Part shown: piece by piece, positions 15,060 to 23,009 of the stretch
Layout of the letters: the number at the start of each line of letters is the position of its first letter
Position numbering within the stretch: the stretch's first letter is position 1
NCBI GenBank assembly: GCA_024637115.1
Contig: JAGXFU010000015.1
Coordinates: forward strand, 62,001 to 126,000
Reading direction: 5' to 3'
Length of the DNA: 64,000 nucleotides
Source of the DNA: Actinomycetes bacterium
GTDB taxonomy: Bacteria; Actinomycetota; Coriobacteriia; Anaerosomatales; JAGXFU01
Notes under the pieces: generated by a model
Told to the model about the DNA's origin: nothing
The model's database searches: none
What the model saw: only the letters and a program-made list of their open reading frames with translations
Program-made: the position numbers and the translations under genes

Positions 15060-16681
15060 CGGCGACCGGCTCCGGACGCGGCGGCCGCACGCTCGCCGGC
15101 ACGGGCTCCCTCGTGCGGCTGATGCTGCGCCGCGACCGCGTGAAGCTGCCGAGTTGGATCCTCGGCATATCGGCGTTCTGGCTCTACTACACCCAGCTCA
15201 TCCCGCAGGCGTACCCGACCGAGTCCGATCTCAACGCCATCGTCTCGATGATGGGTGGGGCAGCAGGGCGGATGTGGACCGGTCCCACGTACTTCCTCGA
15301 GAACATGACGTACGAGACCTTCATCCCGGGCGCCTACGGCGGCTATCTGCTCCTGATCATCGCGCTCATGAGCATCCTGCTGATTATCCGGCACACGCGC
15401 GTGGAGGAGCAGACCGGCCGCGCCGAGCTCGTGCGCGCGAGCGTCGTGGGACGGCATGCGCCGCTCACCGCAGCGCTCGTGGTGGCGCTCATCGCCAACG
15501 GCGCCGTGGCGGTGCTGGTTGCGCTCATCATGATCGCCGACCCCACCTTCGCGACCGCCGGGTCGATCCTCTTCGGCGCGGGGTGCTTCGTCACCGGTAT
15601 GGCGTTCGCGGGTTTCACCGCGGTGATCGTGCAGGTAACCGAGTACTCCCGGACCGCCACGAGCCTGTCGGCGGGTGTGGGGCTCGGCCTGGCGTTCATG
15701 ATCAAGGCGCTCGGCGATATGGGCGACGAGCACGGCACGCTGCTTTCGTGGTTCTCGCCGATGGCGTGGCCGCAGCAGACCGCTCCGTTCGTGCTCGATC
15801 GCTGGTGGCCGCTCGCGCTCTCACTCGCGTTCGCCGTGGTGACTGCAGCGCTCGGCTATGCGCTGTCCGCGCGGCGCGACGTTGGCGCCGGGCTCGTCCC
15901 CGGACGTGCTGGCAAGGCGCGCGCCTCGGGATTGCTCAGCACGCCGTTCGGTCTGGCCTGGCGGCTCGAGCGCCGGGCAATCATGTGGTGGGCGATCGGG
16001 CTCGGACTGCTCGGCATGAGCATGGGCGCATTCGCGGAGCGTGCCGTTCCGGGTGAGATGCCGGAGGCATTGCTGCTGGTGCTTGGCGGGGCCGAGAACA
16101 TCACCGCGGGCTATCTCGCCTACATGGGCATCTTCATGGCCACGATCGTCGCCGTCTACGCGGTCCTCGCGATGCAGGGCCTGCGTGCCGAAGAGGTCGG
16201 TGGACGCGGCGAGCCGGTGCTGGCGACCGCAGTGAGTCGTTGGTCGTGGCTCGGCGCGAACGTGCTCGTTGGCGCGGTCGGCGTGGTGATCATCATGGCG
16301 GTGGCGGGTGCGGCGACCGGACTCGGCGCAGCCTCTGCGTTGGGCGACAACGCGCTCATCTGGGACGTCACCGCGGCGCACCTCAATCACGTACCGCCGG
16401 TCCTCGTGGTCCTCGGCGTGGCCGCACTGCTCTTCGGGCTGTTGCCGAGGGCGACCCCCGCCGCATGGGCGGTCGTTGTGTACGGATTCATGATGGGGAC
16501 GTTCGGTGCGCTCATGGACCTGCCCGACGTGGCGTTCGATCTCTCGCCGTTCGAGCATGCGGCACGGATGCCGCTTGAGGAGTTCGAGCTTGCGCCGGTG
16601 GCGGTGCTGACCGCGATCGCGGTCGCGCTGGCAGCAGCCGGACTCGCGGCGTTCCGGCGGCGCGATCTTGATGTGACGTAG
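15056..16681 (+). CDS. ABC-2 type exporter permease (polyketide antibiotic exporter family)
   Basis: The 541-residue protein has about twelve membrane helices in two similar halves (first half starts [20 protein letters not shown], second near [19 protein letters not shown]). Large fused permeases of this sort pair with DrrA-like ATPases in Actinomycetota and export antibiotics or lipids. It follows the ATPase with an ATGA overlap, and a strong terminator begins 30 bases after the stop. The substrate is unknown. Confidence 0.85.
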   Translation: MTATGSGRGGRTLAGTGSLVRLMLRRDRVKLPSWILGISAFWLYYTQLIPQAYPTESDLNAIVSMMGGAAGRMWTGPTYFLENMTYETFIPGAYGGYLLLIIALMSILLIIRHTRVEEQTGRAELVRASVVGRHAPLTAALVVALIANGAVAVLVALIMIADPTFATAGSILFGAGCFVTGMAFAGFTAVIVQVTEYSRTATSLSAGVGLGLAFMIKALGDMGDEHGTLLSWFSPMAWPQQTAPFVLDRWWPLALSLAFAVVTAALGYALSARRDVGAGLVPGRAGKARASGLLSTPFGLAWRLERRAIMWWAIGLGLLGMSMGAFAERAVPGEMPEALLLVLGGAENITAGYLAYMGIFMATIVAVYAVLAMQGLRAEEVGGRGEPVLATAVSRWSWLGANVLVGAVGVVIIMAVAGAATGLGAASALGDNALIWDVTAAHLNHVPPVLVVLGVAALLFGLLPRATPAAWAVVVYGFMMGTFGALMDLPDVAFDLSPFEHAARMPLEEFELAPVAVLTAIAVALAAAGLAAFRRRDLDVT

Positions 16682-16710
16682 CCGAGAGGCGCCCCACTCC
16701 CGGCGAAGTG

Positions 16711-16737
16711 AAGGCCCGCCCATCCTGGGCGGGCCTT
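16711..16737 (+). terminator. Rho-independent terminator of the exporter operon
   Basis: A perfect 12-bp stem (AAGGCCCGCCCA with TGGGCGGGCCTT) closes a three-base loop. From 16738 to 16871 I see no gene. Confidence 0.85.
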
Positions 16738-16871
16738 CCGCGTGGGTCGCGGTCACTTATCAAGCGAGGCCCTCCGAACTCCGCGAGCAGCTCAAGCAAC
16801 CATTTCGACTTTCTCAACGGTCTGCGCGCCGAACCGCCCGGCTGTCGTTTCAATGCGCGCCGGGGATGCCC

Positions 16872-17040
16872 GGATTTGGTGCCCGATTTGGTGCCCAAAT
16901 ACATGGTGACTGTTGGGACTCGTTGGTACCTATTGGGGCTCGCCTCAGCTCCGCTGTACCAACGAGTCCCAACGAGTCCCAACGAGTCCCAATAGTCACA
17001 AGCACAATCAGGATTCGAATCCCCTTGGGGGCACCAAGAT
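16872..17040 (+). repeat. tRNA-Glu-3'-end repeat, copy F
   Basis: Tandem TTTGGTGCCC units, left arm from 16906 (GGTGACTGTTGGGACTCG), and a right arm that contains three exact tandem 10-bp units AACGAGTCCC (16961-16990), then CCAATAGTCAC. The tRNA-like end at 17009-17036 has the intact T-stem half CCCC (TTCGAATCCCC), closest to a real tRNA-Glu. The modules downstream of the tRNA end are missing; homology stops near 17040. Confidence 0.8.
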
Positions 17041-17045
17041 TTCGC

Positions 17046-17078
17046 GTAAGCCCGTCTGTGTAAAACAGGCGGGCTTAC
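17046..17078 (+). terminator. Hairpin after copy F
   Basis: GTAAGCCCGTCTGT pairs with ACAGGCGGGCTTAC, 13 of 14 bases, around a short A-rich loop. There is no T-run, so it may be a terminator or a repeat-linked structure. Confidence 0.5.
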
Positions 17079-17145
17079 CTGTTCTCCGGCCTTGCGCAAC
17101 GGGAATAGAAATACGTACGGTTCTTTGCAGCGAGAGGGGAATACG

Positions 17146-17580
17146 ATGGCGTTTATCGACAACACAATTGAAGTCGCCGCCGATATCCGTGAGGTCTATG
17201 GCGCATGGACGGCGTTTCAGGACTTCCCAAAGTTCATGGAGGTCGTTGAGCGGGTCGACCTCGTCTCGGAGGACGGCCTGCACTGGGTCGTCATCGTAGA
17301 AGACGACCTCATCGAATGGGACGTGGATATCATTGAGCGTGTCTCCGATCAGAGCGTCTCCTGGAAGGCCATCGACGGCAGGGAGACCGGCAAGGTCACC
17401 TTCGACAAGATCGGTGCGGACAGGACAAAGCTGCACTATGAGCTCGAGTACGATCCCAAGGCGTGGGAAGGCAAGCCGGATACGGTACGCCACTGGATGC
17501 GTCGGCGTGTTAACGCGGACCTGAGCGCCTTCAAGACGTATATCGAGAAGGACGCGCCCCCGCCGATGCTGAACAGCTGA
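17146..17580 (+). CDS. SRPBCC (START-like) domain protein
   Basis: The 144-residue protein starts at ATG 17146, after GAGAGGGGA. It has the pattern of the polyketide cyclase/dehydrase branch of the SRPBCC fold: IEVAADIREVYGAWTAFQDF, then FMEVVERV, W-rich central strands and a long C-terminal helix (VRHWMRRRVNADLSAFKTYI). Such proteins bind small hydrophobic ligands or act as cyclases or dehydrases. It stands alone after repeat copy F, and its role is unknown. Confidence 0.8.
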   Translation: MAFIDNTIEVAADIREVYGAWTAFQDFPKFMEVVERVDLVSEDGLHWVVIVEDDLIEWDVDIIERVSDQSVSWKAIDGRETGKVTFDKIGADRTKLHYELEYDPKAWEGKPDTVRHWMRRRVNADLSAFKTYIEKDAPPPMLNS

Positions 17581-17767
17581 ACGCTGGCTCAGGAGAAGCT
17601 GCTGTCGACATTGACGCCCGCCTGAACCCTGCAAGTCAGGATTCGTCCTTCGGCCACGGCGCTTGGCATAGACCGCCCATTTCGCTTCGTCCCTCGATAG
17701 AAACTACAATCGTACGAGAGCCCGTGGCGAAATCAGTGCCCGGGGCGTACCAACTAAGAGGGGCACA

Positions 17768-18964
17768 ATGCGAGAGCCGAGAGTCGCAATCATCGGAGGC
17801 GGGGCCGCGGGGCTCTCGGCCGCGATAGCCGCTGCGCGCGGCGGTGCTGCAGTCACGATTCTCGAGGCGGGCGCACGCGTGGGCCGCAAGGTTCTCGCCA
17901 GCGGCAACGGGCGCTGCAACCTTTCGCATGCTTCGGTGTCGCCGGAAGCATACAACCATCCCGACTTCGTCACGCCAACGCTCTCGCGCTACCCGTACGA
18001 GGGAGTACGCGACTTCTTTGAGGGTCTGGGTCTCTTCACACAACCCGATAACGAGGGCCGTATCTATCCGATCTCAAACCACGCCAGCTCGGTACTCGAT
18101 GTGATGCGGCTGGAACTCGCTCATCTGGGGGTTGAGGAACGCTGCGACGTTGAAGTCACATCCATCACCAGTGCAGCCGATGGATTCGAGGTGACCTCGC
18201 GAGATGGCGAGCGCCTTCAGTCAGACGCCATTGTGGTCACAACCGGTGGTGGGAGCACGCTGCTTGGCGCGTTCGGCCACGAGAGCGTCCCATGTGTGCC
18301 GGTGCTCGGCCCCCTCAAGACCGAACTCGATCCCATCCGCGGCCTATCCGGGATCCGCGTCAAATGCGCGGCGACCCTCCTCGATGCGCGCGGCGAGCCG
18401 GTGGCCACCGAGCGCGGCGAGCTCCTTTTTCGCGACTACGGCGTGAGCGGCATCATGATTTTTGACCTCTCGCGGCTCTACGAGCCTGGAGCCACGCTCT
18501 CGATCGATTTCTTCCCGGACATCGATGCAGCGGAGTTTCGCACGTTGATCGCTGAGCGCTGCTCCACACTTTCGTGGCGAACCGCAGAGACGTTCTTTGA
18601 CGGCATGCTGCAGAGTCGCGTCGCGGCTGCCGTGATGCGCGCGGCGCAGATCGATCCCGCGACGCCGGTCGCCGAGCTGCCCTGCGATCGCCTCGGCGCG
18701 CTCCTCAAGGACTTCCGCATCGCCGTCACCGGCCGCGGGGACGCCAAGCAGGCGCAGGTGACCCGCGGCGGAGCTGCAGTCACCGACTTCGACCCCGAGA
18801 CGATGGAGTCACAACGCAACCATGGCCTCTTTGCCGCGGGCGAGGTGCTCGACATTGACGGCCGCTGCGGAGGCTACAACCTGCACTGGGCGTGGGCCTC
18901 GGGCATCGTGGCCGGGCAGAGCGCTGCTCGTGTTGCCAGGGAACGCACGGGCGGCTCAGCGTGA
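17768..18964 (+). CDS. BaiN/HI0933-type FAD-dependent oxidoreductase
   Basis: The 398-residue flavoprotein has an N-terminal dinucleotide-binding motif VAIIGGGAAGLSAAIAAA, then the family hallmark GRKVLASGNGRCNLSH and the C-terminal FAD element GEVLDIDGRCGGYNLHWAWA. Members are cytoplasmic flavoproteins; some act on bile acids (BaiN), most have unknown substrates. It overlaps the next gene by GTGA, so two flavoproteins are made together. AAGAGGGG precedes the ATG. Confidence 0.92.
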   Translation: MREPRVAIIGGGAAGLSAAIAAARGGAAVTILEAGARVGRKVLASGNGRCNLSHASVSPEAYNHPDFVTPTLSRYPYEGVRDFFEGLGLFTQPDNEGRIYPISNHASSVLDVMRLELAHLGVEERCDVEVTSITSAADGFEVTSRDGERLQSDAIVVTTGGGSTLLGAFGHESVPCVPVLGPLKTELDPIRGLSGIRVKCAATLLDARGEPVATERGELLFRDYGVSGIMIFDLSRLYEPGATLSIDFFPDIDAAEFRTLIAERCSTLSWRTAETFFDGMLQSRVAAAVMRAAQIDPATPVAELPCDRLGALLKDFRIAVTGRGDAKQAQVTRGGAAVTDFDPETMESQRNHGLFAAGEVLDIDGRCGGYNLHWAWASGIVAGQSAARVARERTGGSA

Positions 18965-20586
18965 TCGAGATTCGCAACCTCGCACTTCCGCTGTCGGCGG
19001 GTACTCCCGAAGGCGAGTCCGGCCTCACGCATGCGGCTGCAACGCGGTTGGGCGTCAGCGCGGCGCACATCGCCTCCGTCCAGCTCCTCAAGCGTTCGGT
19101 CGATGCCCGTCGCAAGAGCAACGTGCACTTCGTGGTCACACTCGGAGTGACGCTCGCCCCCGGGTATCCCGACGCCGAATCGGCACTCATCGCCCGCATC
19201 AACGACAGCGACATCTGCATCGCCACCCCCACAGAGGCCGCGACCATCGCACATCTGCCGACCGCGCCCGCTCTGCGCCCGGTGGTGGTCGGCACCGGCC
19301 CCGCCGGCCTCTTTGCGGCGCTCACCCTCGCCCGAGCTGGCGCGCGTCCGCTCGTACTCGAGCGCGGCGCCCCGGTAGACGATCGTATTCGCGCAGTGAG
19401 CACCTTCATTCGCGACGGCGTGCTCGATCCGGACTCGAACATCCAGTTTGGCGAAGGCGGAGCAGGTGCCTTCTCCGACGGCAAGCTCACCACCAACACC
19501 CGGAATCCCCGAATCCGCAGCGTGCTTGAATCCCTCGTTGACGCAGGCGCGCCGGAGGAGATCCTGTGGCAGGCTCGGCCTCATATCGGCACCGATCAAC
19601 TCACCGGCGCCGTGAAGCGGTTGCGCCAAGAGATCGAGTCCCTGGGCGGTGAGGTGCGCTTCAACACGCGCCTGAGCGACCTGACGCTCAACGCAGATGA
19701 CGAGCTCACAGCCATCGCTACCGAAAGCGAGCGTGGTCGCGAGGAGTTCGCAGCGGATGCGCTGATCCTCGCGACCGGTCACAGCGCACGCGACACCTTT
19801 GAGATGCTCCACGCGAGCGGCGCGAGCCTGTCCCGGAAGGCGTTCTCGATCGGCGTGCGCATCGAGCACTCCCAGCAGATGGTCAACCGCTCGCAGTACG
19901 GCAACGCGGCCGACCACCCCGCCCTCGGCGCGGCTGACTACAAACTCTCATGCCACCTGCCCTCGGGTCGTTCTGCCTACACCTTCTGCATGTGTCCTGG
20001 CGGCGAGGTAGTGGCCGCGGCAAGCGAGGCCGGCGGTGTTGTCGTCAACGGAATGAGTCGCTTCGCGCGCGATGGTGACAATGCCAACGCGGCGTTCCTC
20101 GTCAACGTGGTCCCTAACGATTTCGGAGATGATCACCCGCTCGCGGGCGTGGAGTTCCAGCGCCGCTGGGAACGAGCCGCGTTCGAACTCGGCGGACGAG
20201 ACTACCGCGCACCCGCACTGCTCCTTGGTGACTTCCTGCGAGGGCAGGTCTCCATAGCAGGAGGTGGCGTTCAGCCTACCTACCCCCGCGGTGTGCGCTA
20301 CGCCGATCTCTCGCAGTGCCTCCCCGAGTTCGCTGTGGCGGCGCTTCGCGAGGCGGTACCGGTATTCGACCGCAGGTTGCGCGGCTTTGCGACTGCCGAC
20401 GCGCTGCTCACCGGAGTCGAGACGCGCTCGTCCTCACCAGTGCGCGTGCTGCGCAACGACACCTGGCAGTCGAACCTGCGCGGCGTCTACCCGTGTGGCG
20501 AGGGCGCAGGCTACGCGGGCGGCATCATGTCAGCCGCCGTGGACGGCATGCGCTGCGCCGAGGCAGTACTCACCCGCTATGAGTGA
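18961..20586 (+). CDS. Large FAD-dependent protein (NAD(P)/FAD-dependent oxidoreductase)
   Basis: From GTG 18961 (four-base overlap with the upstream gene) the product has 541 residues. An N-terminal domain of about 95 residues with small-ligand features precedes VVVGTGPAGLFAALTLARAG, then FGEGGAGAFSDGKLTT and the C-terminal GEGAGYAGGIMSAAVDG. This layout is known in a widespread family of uncharacterised dehydrogenase-like flavoproteins. The substrate is unknown. The ATG of the next gene lies within its last codons. Confidence 0.88.
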   Translation: MIEIRNLALPLSAGTPEGESGLTHAAATRLGVSAAHIASVQLLKRSVDARRKSNVHFVVTLGVTLAPGYPDAESALIARINDSDICIATPTEAATIAHLPTAPALRPVVVGTGPAGLFAALTLARAGARPLVLERGAPVDDRIRAVSTFIRDGVLDPDSNIQFGEGGAGAFSDGKLTTNTRNPRIRSVLESLVDAGAPEEILWQARPHIGTDQLTGAVKRLRQEIESLGGEVRFNTRLSDLTLNADDELTAIATESERGREEFAADALILATGHSARDTFEMLHASGASLSRKAFSIGVRIEHSQQMVNRSQYGNAADHPALGAADYKLSCHLPSGRSAYTFCMCPGGEVVAAASEAGGVVVNGMSRFARDGDNANAAFLVNVVPNDFGDDHPLAGVEFQRRWERAAFELGGRDYRAPALLLGDFLRGQVSIAGGGVQPTYPRGVRYADLSQCLPEFAVAALREAVPVFDRRLRGFATADALLTGVETRSSSPVRVLRNDTWQSNLRGVYPCGEGAGYAGGIMSAAVDGMRCAEAVLTRYE

Positions 20587-20818
20587 CCCGTTCGCCCCAC
20601 AACGCGCTACCATGGTCCCCATGACCACACAATCCACACCCACACCTGCCGAGGAACCCCGCCATGGTGGTTGTCTTAAGATCGTCCTCGGCATATTCCT
20701 GATACTCATCGGCATCCCGATGCTCGTGTTGCCGGGACCGGGACTGATCTCGATCGGCGCAGGCGTCATGCTGATACTGCGCGGTCTCGGTATTCGATCC
20801 CACAAGCAGGGCGAGTGA
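20579..20818 (+). CDS. PGPGW-type small membrane protein
   Basis: The 79-residue product starts at ATG 20579, overlapping the stop of the flavoprotein; an ATG at 20612 could also serve. After a polar start come two short membrane helices around LVLPGPGLISIGAGVMLI, the PGPG signature of the putative transmembrane PGPGW family. It is near-universal in Actinomycetota and has no proven function. Confidence 0.75.
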   Translation: MSDPFAPQRATMVPMTTQSTPTPAEEPRHGGCLKIVLGIFLILIGIPMLVLPGPGLISIGAGVMLILRGLGIRSHKQGE

Positions 20819-20967
20819 GAAGGCGGCGAGTCGAGCATCTACAAGTTCGCGCAGGGACTGATAGACGATCGGGATGTTGCTCGCGAGGTCGCTGAACGGC
20901 TCAATCGCGAGGTATTCGGCACGCCATCTGCTTGAATCACACCGTGCTTCAAGGCATAGTGTGCTAC

Positions 20968-21043
20968 GCCCCCATCGTCTAGTGGCCAAGGACGCCGCCC
21001 GCTCAAGGCGGAAACGGAGATTCGAATTCTTCTGGGGGCACCA
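20968..21043 (+). tRNA. tRNA-Glu (CTC), with G instead of T at position 33
   Basis: It has acceptor GCCCCCA with TGGGGGC, an encoded CCA, anticodon stem CCGCC/GGCGG and T-arm GGAGA-TTCGAAT-TCTTC. The anticodon loop is CGCTCAA: anticodon CTC, but position 33, almost always T, is G. The 3' end matches the core of the repeats between 2 and 17 kb. It may be a working variant, a decayed gene or an integration-altered copy. Confidence 0.75.
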
Positions 21044-21098
21044 TAGAAGTCTAGCCAGGCGCGCGCAGCACACGCGCTCCTGACACACGTTCGACCCG

Positions 21099-21127
21099 AC
21101 GACCCTCCGCTCGCGCGCGAGGGTCGT
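21099..21127 (+). terminator. Hairpin after tRNA-Glu
   Basis: ACGACCCTC pairs with GAGGGTCGT around a GC-rich loop, followed by TGT. It is a likely terminator for the tRNA transcript. Confidence 0.6.
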
Positions 21128-21156
21128 TGTCATGCGGAGCCCGCGTGATGCACAAA

Positions 21157-21186
21157 GGCCCCGACCCTGTGTAAGCGGTCGGGGCC
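21157..21186 (-). terminator. Terminator for the heme protein gene
   Basis: A perfect 10-bp stem (GGCCCCGACC with GGTCGGGGCC) lies downstream of the reverse-strand gene at 21236 and is followed on that strand by TTTGTG. Confidence 0.7.
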
Positions 21187-21235
21187 CGTGATCGCATGTC
21201 GCAGCCGGTAGGCGCTGCAGGCGAGAGGTGTAGAA

Positions 21236-21877
21236 TTAGTCGTCGTCGCGATCCGTCGAACGCGCGGTGCGCTCGTGGGAGTCACGGCTCCGGGTGCTAT
21301 AGGCGCGCTCTTCGCGGTCGCCGTCGTGATCGTGGCTGCCGGTGTAGTCCTCGCGGTCACGAGACTGGCGGACTTCGCGGTCGCCATCGCGATCCTCGCG
21401 GTCGCCATCGTGCTCATCTGCGTCGTCGACATCGACCTCGTCGACATCGTCGACCTCGTCAGCGTGATCGGCATCTTCGTCGGCGTCAGGCTCAGGGGCC
21501 GGATTGGGCGCAGGCGTCGGGTCGGGAACGGGGACCGGGGTCGGATCGGGAACCGGCACAGGTGTGGGATCGGGAACAGGTGTGGGATCAGGCACGGGCG
21601 TCGGATCGGGAACAGGTGTCGGGTCGGGCACAGGTGTGGGATCAGGAACAGGCGTCGGGTCGGGAACCGGAGCCGGCGGCGGCGTCAGGATCGTGTGGCA
21701 GCCGCTGCAGGTACCGTAGTTCGCGTGGGGACGGACGGCGTCGGGCGGAATCGCTGGGGCCGCAAAAGCCACCGCTGTCGCTCCGAGCATGATCGCGACC
21801 GCTGTCGCTCCGAGGATGGTGGCGATCCGGCGGTTTGTGCTACCGGTGCGCCCGTGATTCGTTCGACTCAAAGTCAT
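21236..21877 (-). CDS. Exported single-heme protein with DPTPVP repeats and Asp/His-rich tail
   Basis: The product has about 213 residues. A signal peptide ([20 protein letters not shown]) is followed by [18 protein letters not shown], a CxxCH heme c site whose lead-in (PH, then G-x-C) recalls the magnetochrome heme domain. Then come about ten DPTPVP units and a tail of about 90 residues dominated by Asp, Glu, Arg and His. AAGGAG at 21884-21889 is too close to ATG 21877 and better spaced for TTG 21871, so the start is uncertain. A role in electron transfer or metal binding outside the membrane is plausible. The repeats show as 12- and 18-base DNA repeats. Confidence 0.7.
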   Translation of the reverse strand: MTLSRTNHGRTGSTNRRIATILGATAVAIMLGATAVAFAAPAIPPDAVRPHANYGTCSGCHTILTPPPAPVPDPTPVPDPTPVPDPTPVPDPTPVPDPTPVPDPTPVPVPDPTPVPVPDPTPAPNPAPEPDADEDADHADEVDDVDEVDVDDADEHDGDREDRDGDREVRQSRDREDYTGSHDHDGDREERAYSTRSRDSHERTARSTDRDDD

Positions 21878-22002
21878 CACTCCTTGTGTGGGTCGGGCCG
21901 AGTCGTTACTCCTCTATCCTCGGCAGGAACTCTAAGGAGTGCGTGAGACGGCGATGAGACAGCACTTATGCGCGCCGATCCCTTTCCTTACTCGGAACAA
22001 TA

Positions 22003-22050
22003 TTGACTCCTCGGCTATATGTACCTAACATATATGTATCTTGCATATAG
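22003..22050 (+). promoter_or_regulatory. padR promoter with symmetrical operator
   Basis: TTGACT (22003-22008), 17 bases, then TAACAT (22026-22031). Over it lies CTATATG-N7-CATATATG-N7-CATATAG (22015-22050), whose outer halves are exact inverted copies and whose centre is itself a palindrome. PadR proteins bind ATGT/ACAT-type dyads of this kind, so self-control is likely. AGGAG at 22053-22057 serves ATG 22065. Confidence 0.7.
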
Positions 22051-22064
22051 ACAGGAGAACGCAG

Positions 22065-22562
22065 ATGCACGTGCTCAACCAATCCCGTGGTCCGAGAGAT
22101 CGCTTCTATGCCGCCCAGGCGGGCGCGAGTCCCGGCGGGCACGGCGAGGGTCGAACGTGTTGCGGGCAGCGCCATCGCCGAGGTGGTGCCGGTCGTGGAG
22201 CGCTTGCTGAGCCGGCTGTACTTGCAGCGCTACTCTCAGATCCCGGACACGGTTATGACCTGCGAAAAACGATTGGCGAGATGACGGACGCTGCCATAGA
22301 TGTCGACCAGGGCGGCCTGTACAGAGTGCTGCAACGTCTGGAGGCCGAGGGATACGTTGTCTCGACCTGGGTGGAGGGCGACTCCGGGCCTCGGCGCAGA
22401 GAGTACGAGCTCACACCTCATGCGAACGATCTCGCACGGGACTGGATCACGCACTTGCGCGAGCGAGAGCGTCTTGCGGGACTGCTTGCGGAGCTGTTGG
22501 AGACGTCGGTGGGTCACGCACGTCCTGATGACGACCGTCATGGGGACCTCAAGCACGCATAG
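22065..22562 (+). CDS. PadR family regulator, possible frameshift near 22205
   Basis: The winged-helix core is clear: EPAVLAALLSDPGHGYDLRK, then GGLYRVLQRLEAEGYV and YELTPHAND. ATG 22065 has a good ribosome site, giving 165 residues. However, the N-terminal 45 residues in this frame look random, whereas the neighbouring frame from ATG 22108 reads MPPRRARVPAG and GSAIAEVVPVVERLL, which would join naturally to EPAVLAALL if one base were lost near 22205. So the gene may be frameshifted, or the base call wrong. It precedes a NifX-like gene by 21 bases, and PadR probably controls both. Confidence 0.75.
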   Translation: MHVLNQSRGPRDRFYAAQAGASPGGHGEGRTCCGQRHRRGGAGRGALAEPAVLAALLSDPGHGYDLRKTIGEMTDAAIDVDQGGLYRVLQRLEAEGYVVSTWVEGDSGPRRREYELTPHANDLARDWITHLRERERLAGLLAELLETSVGHARPDDDRHGDLKHA

Positions 22563-22583
22563 CGCGAAAGAAAGGGGCACGGT

Positions 22584-23000
22584 ATGACCAAGGAGAACGC
22601 AACGCAGGACACGCGCACGATGGTTGTCGCGATTCCCACAATGGGCGAGGGCGGATTCGAGTGCGAGCGCTCGGGTCATTTCGGTCACTGCGACTGCTTC
22701 ACGGTCGTTGACATCAATGACGGGGTGCTTTCCAACACTCGGGTGGTCTCGAATCCGCCGCACAGCTCCGGCGGCTGTCTCGAGCCTGTTGGCCTGCTTG
22801 CTGGTGAAGGTGTCACGGCGATTATCGTTGCAGGTATGGGCGCGCGACCGCTCTCGGGCTTTGCGCAGGCAGGAATCGATGTGTTCTACGAGCCGAGCAA
22901 TCCCCGCGTGGGCGATGCCGTTGAGCTCCTTCTGGCTGGCAAGTTGCCTCAGATGGAAGCGCGCAACGCCTGTGGCGGCGGCGGAGGTCACTGCTCGTAG
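22584..23000 (+). CDS. NifX/NifB-type dinitrogenase cofactor-like protein
   Basis: The 138-residue protein matches the Nitro_FeMo-Co fold: MVVAIPTMGEGG at the start, a Cys/His cluster CERSGHFGHCDCF, PPHSSGGCLEPVGLL and the C-terminal NACGGGGGHC. Members bind iron-sulfur or molybdenum-iron clusters. No nitrogenase genes are nearby, and many anaerobes have such proteins without fixing nitrogen, so a general metal-cluster role is more likely. GAAAGGGG precedes the start. It is co-transcribed with padR. Confidence 0.85.
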   Translation: MTKENATQDTRTMVVAIPTMGEGGFECERSGHFGHCDCFTVVDINDGVLSNTRVVSNPPHSSGGCLEPVGLLAGEGVTAIIVAGMGARPLSGFAQAGIDVFYEPSNPRVGDAVELLLAGKLPQMEARNACGGGGGHCS

Positions 23001-23009
23001 AATTGCCGA

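Noticed and set aside
15005-16756. Reverse-strand frames of 242 and 311 residues across the exporter genes
   Set aside because: They are His/Arg/Asp-rich antisense text of high-GC genes with no ribosome site or family.
21505-21680. Possible CRISPR-like array of 12- and 18-base repeats
   Set aside because: There are no unique spacers; the repeats simply encode DPTPVP units.
21275-21946. 223-residue plus-strand frame with Gly/Val and Arg repeats
   Set aside because: It is the antisense of the DPTPVP repeat gene; the signal peptide and heme motif support the reverse strand.
22584-23000. Nitrogen fixation locus
   Set aside because: Only a NifX-like protein is present; no nifHDK or nifB gene is seen, and such proteins are common in non-fixing anaerobes.
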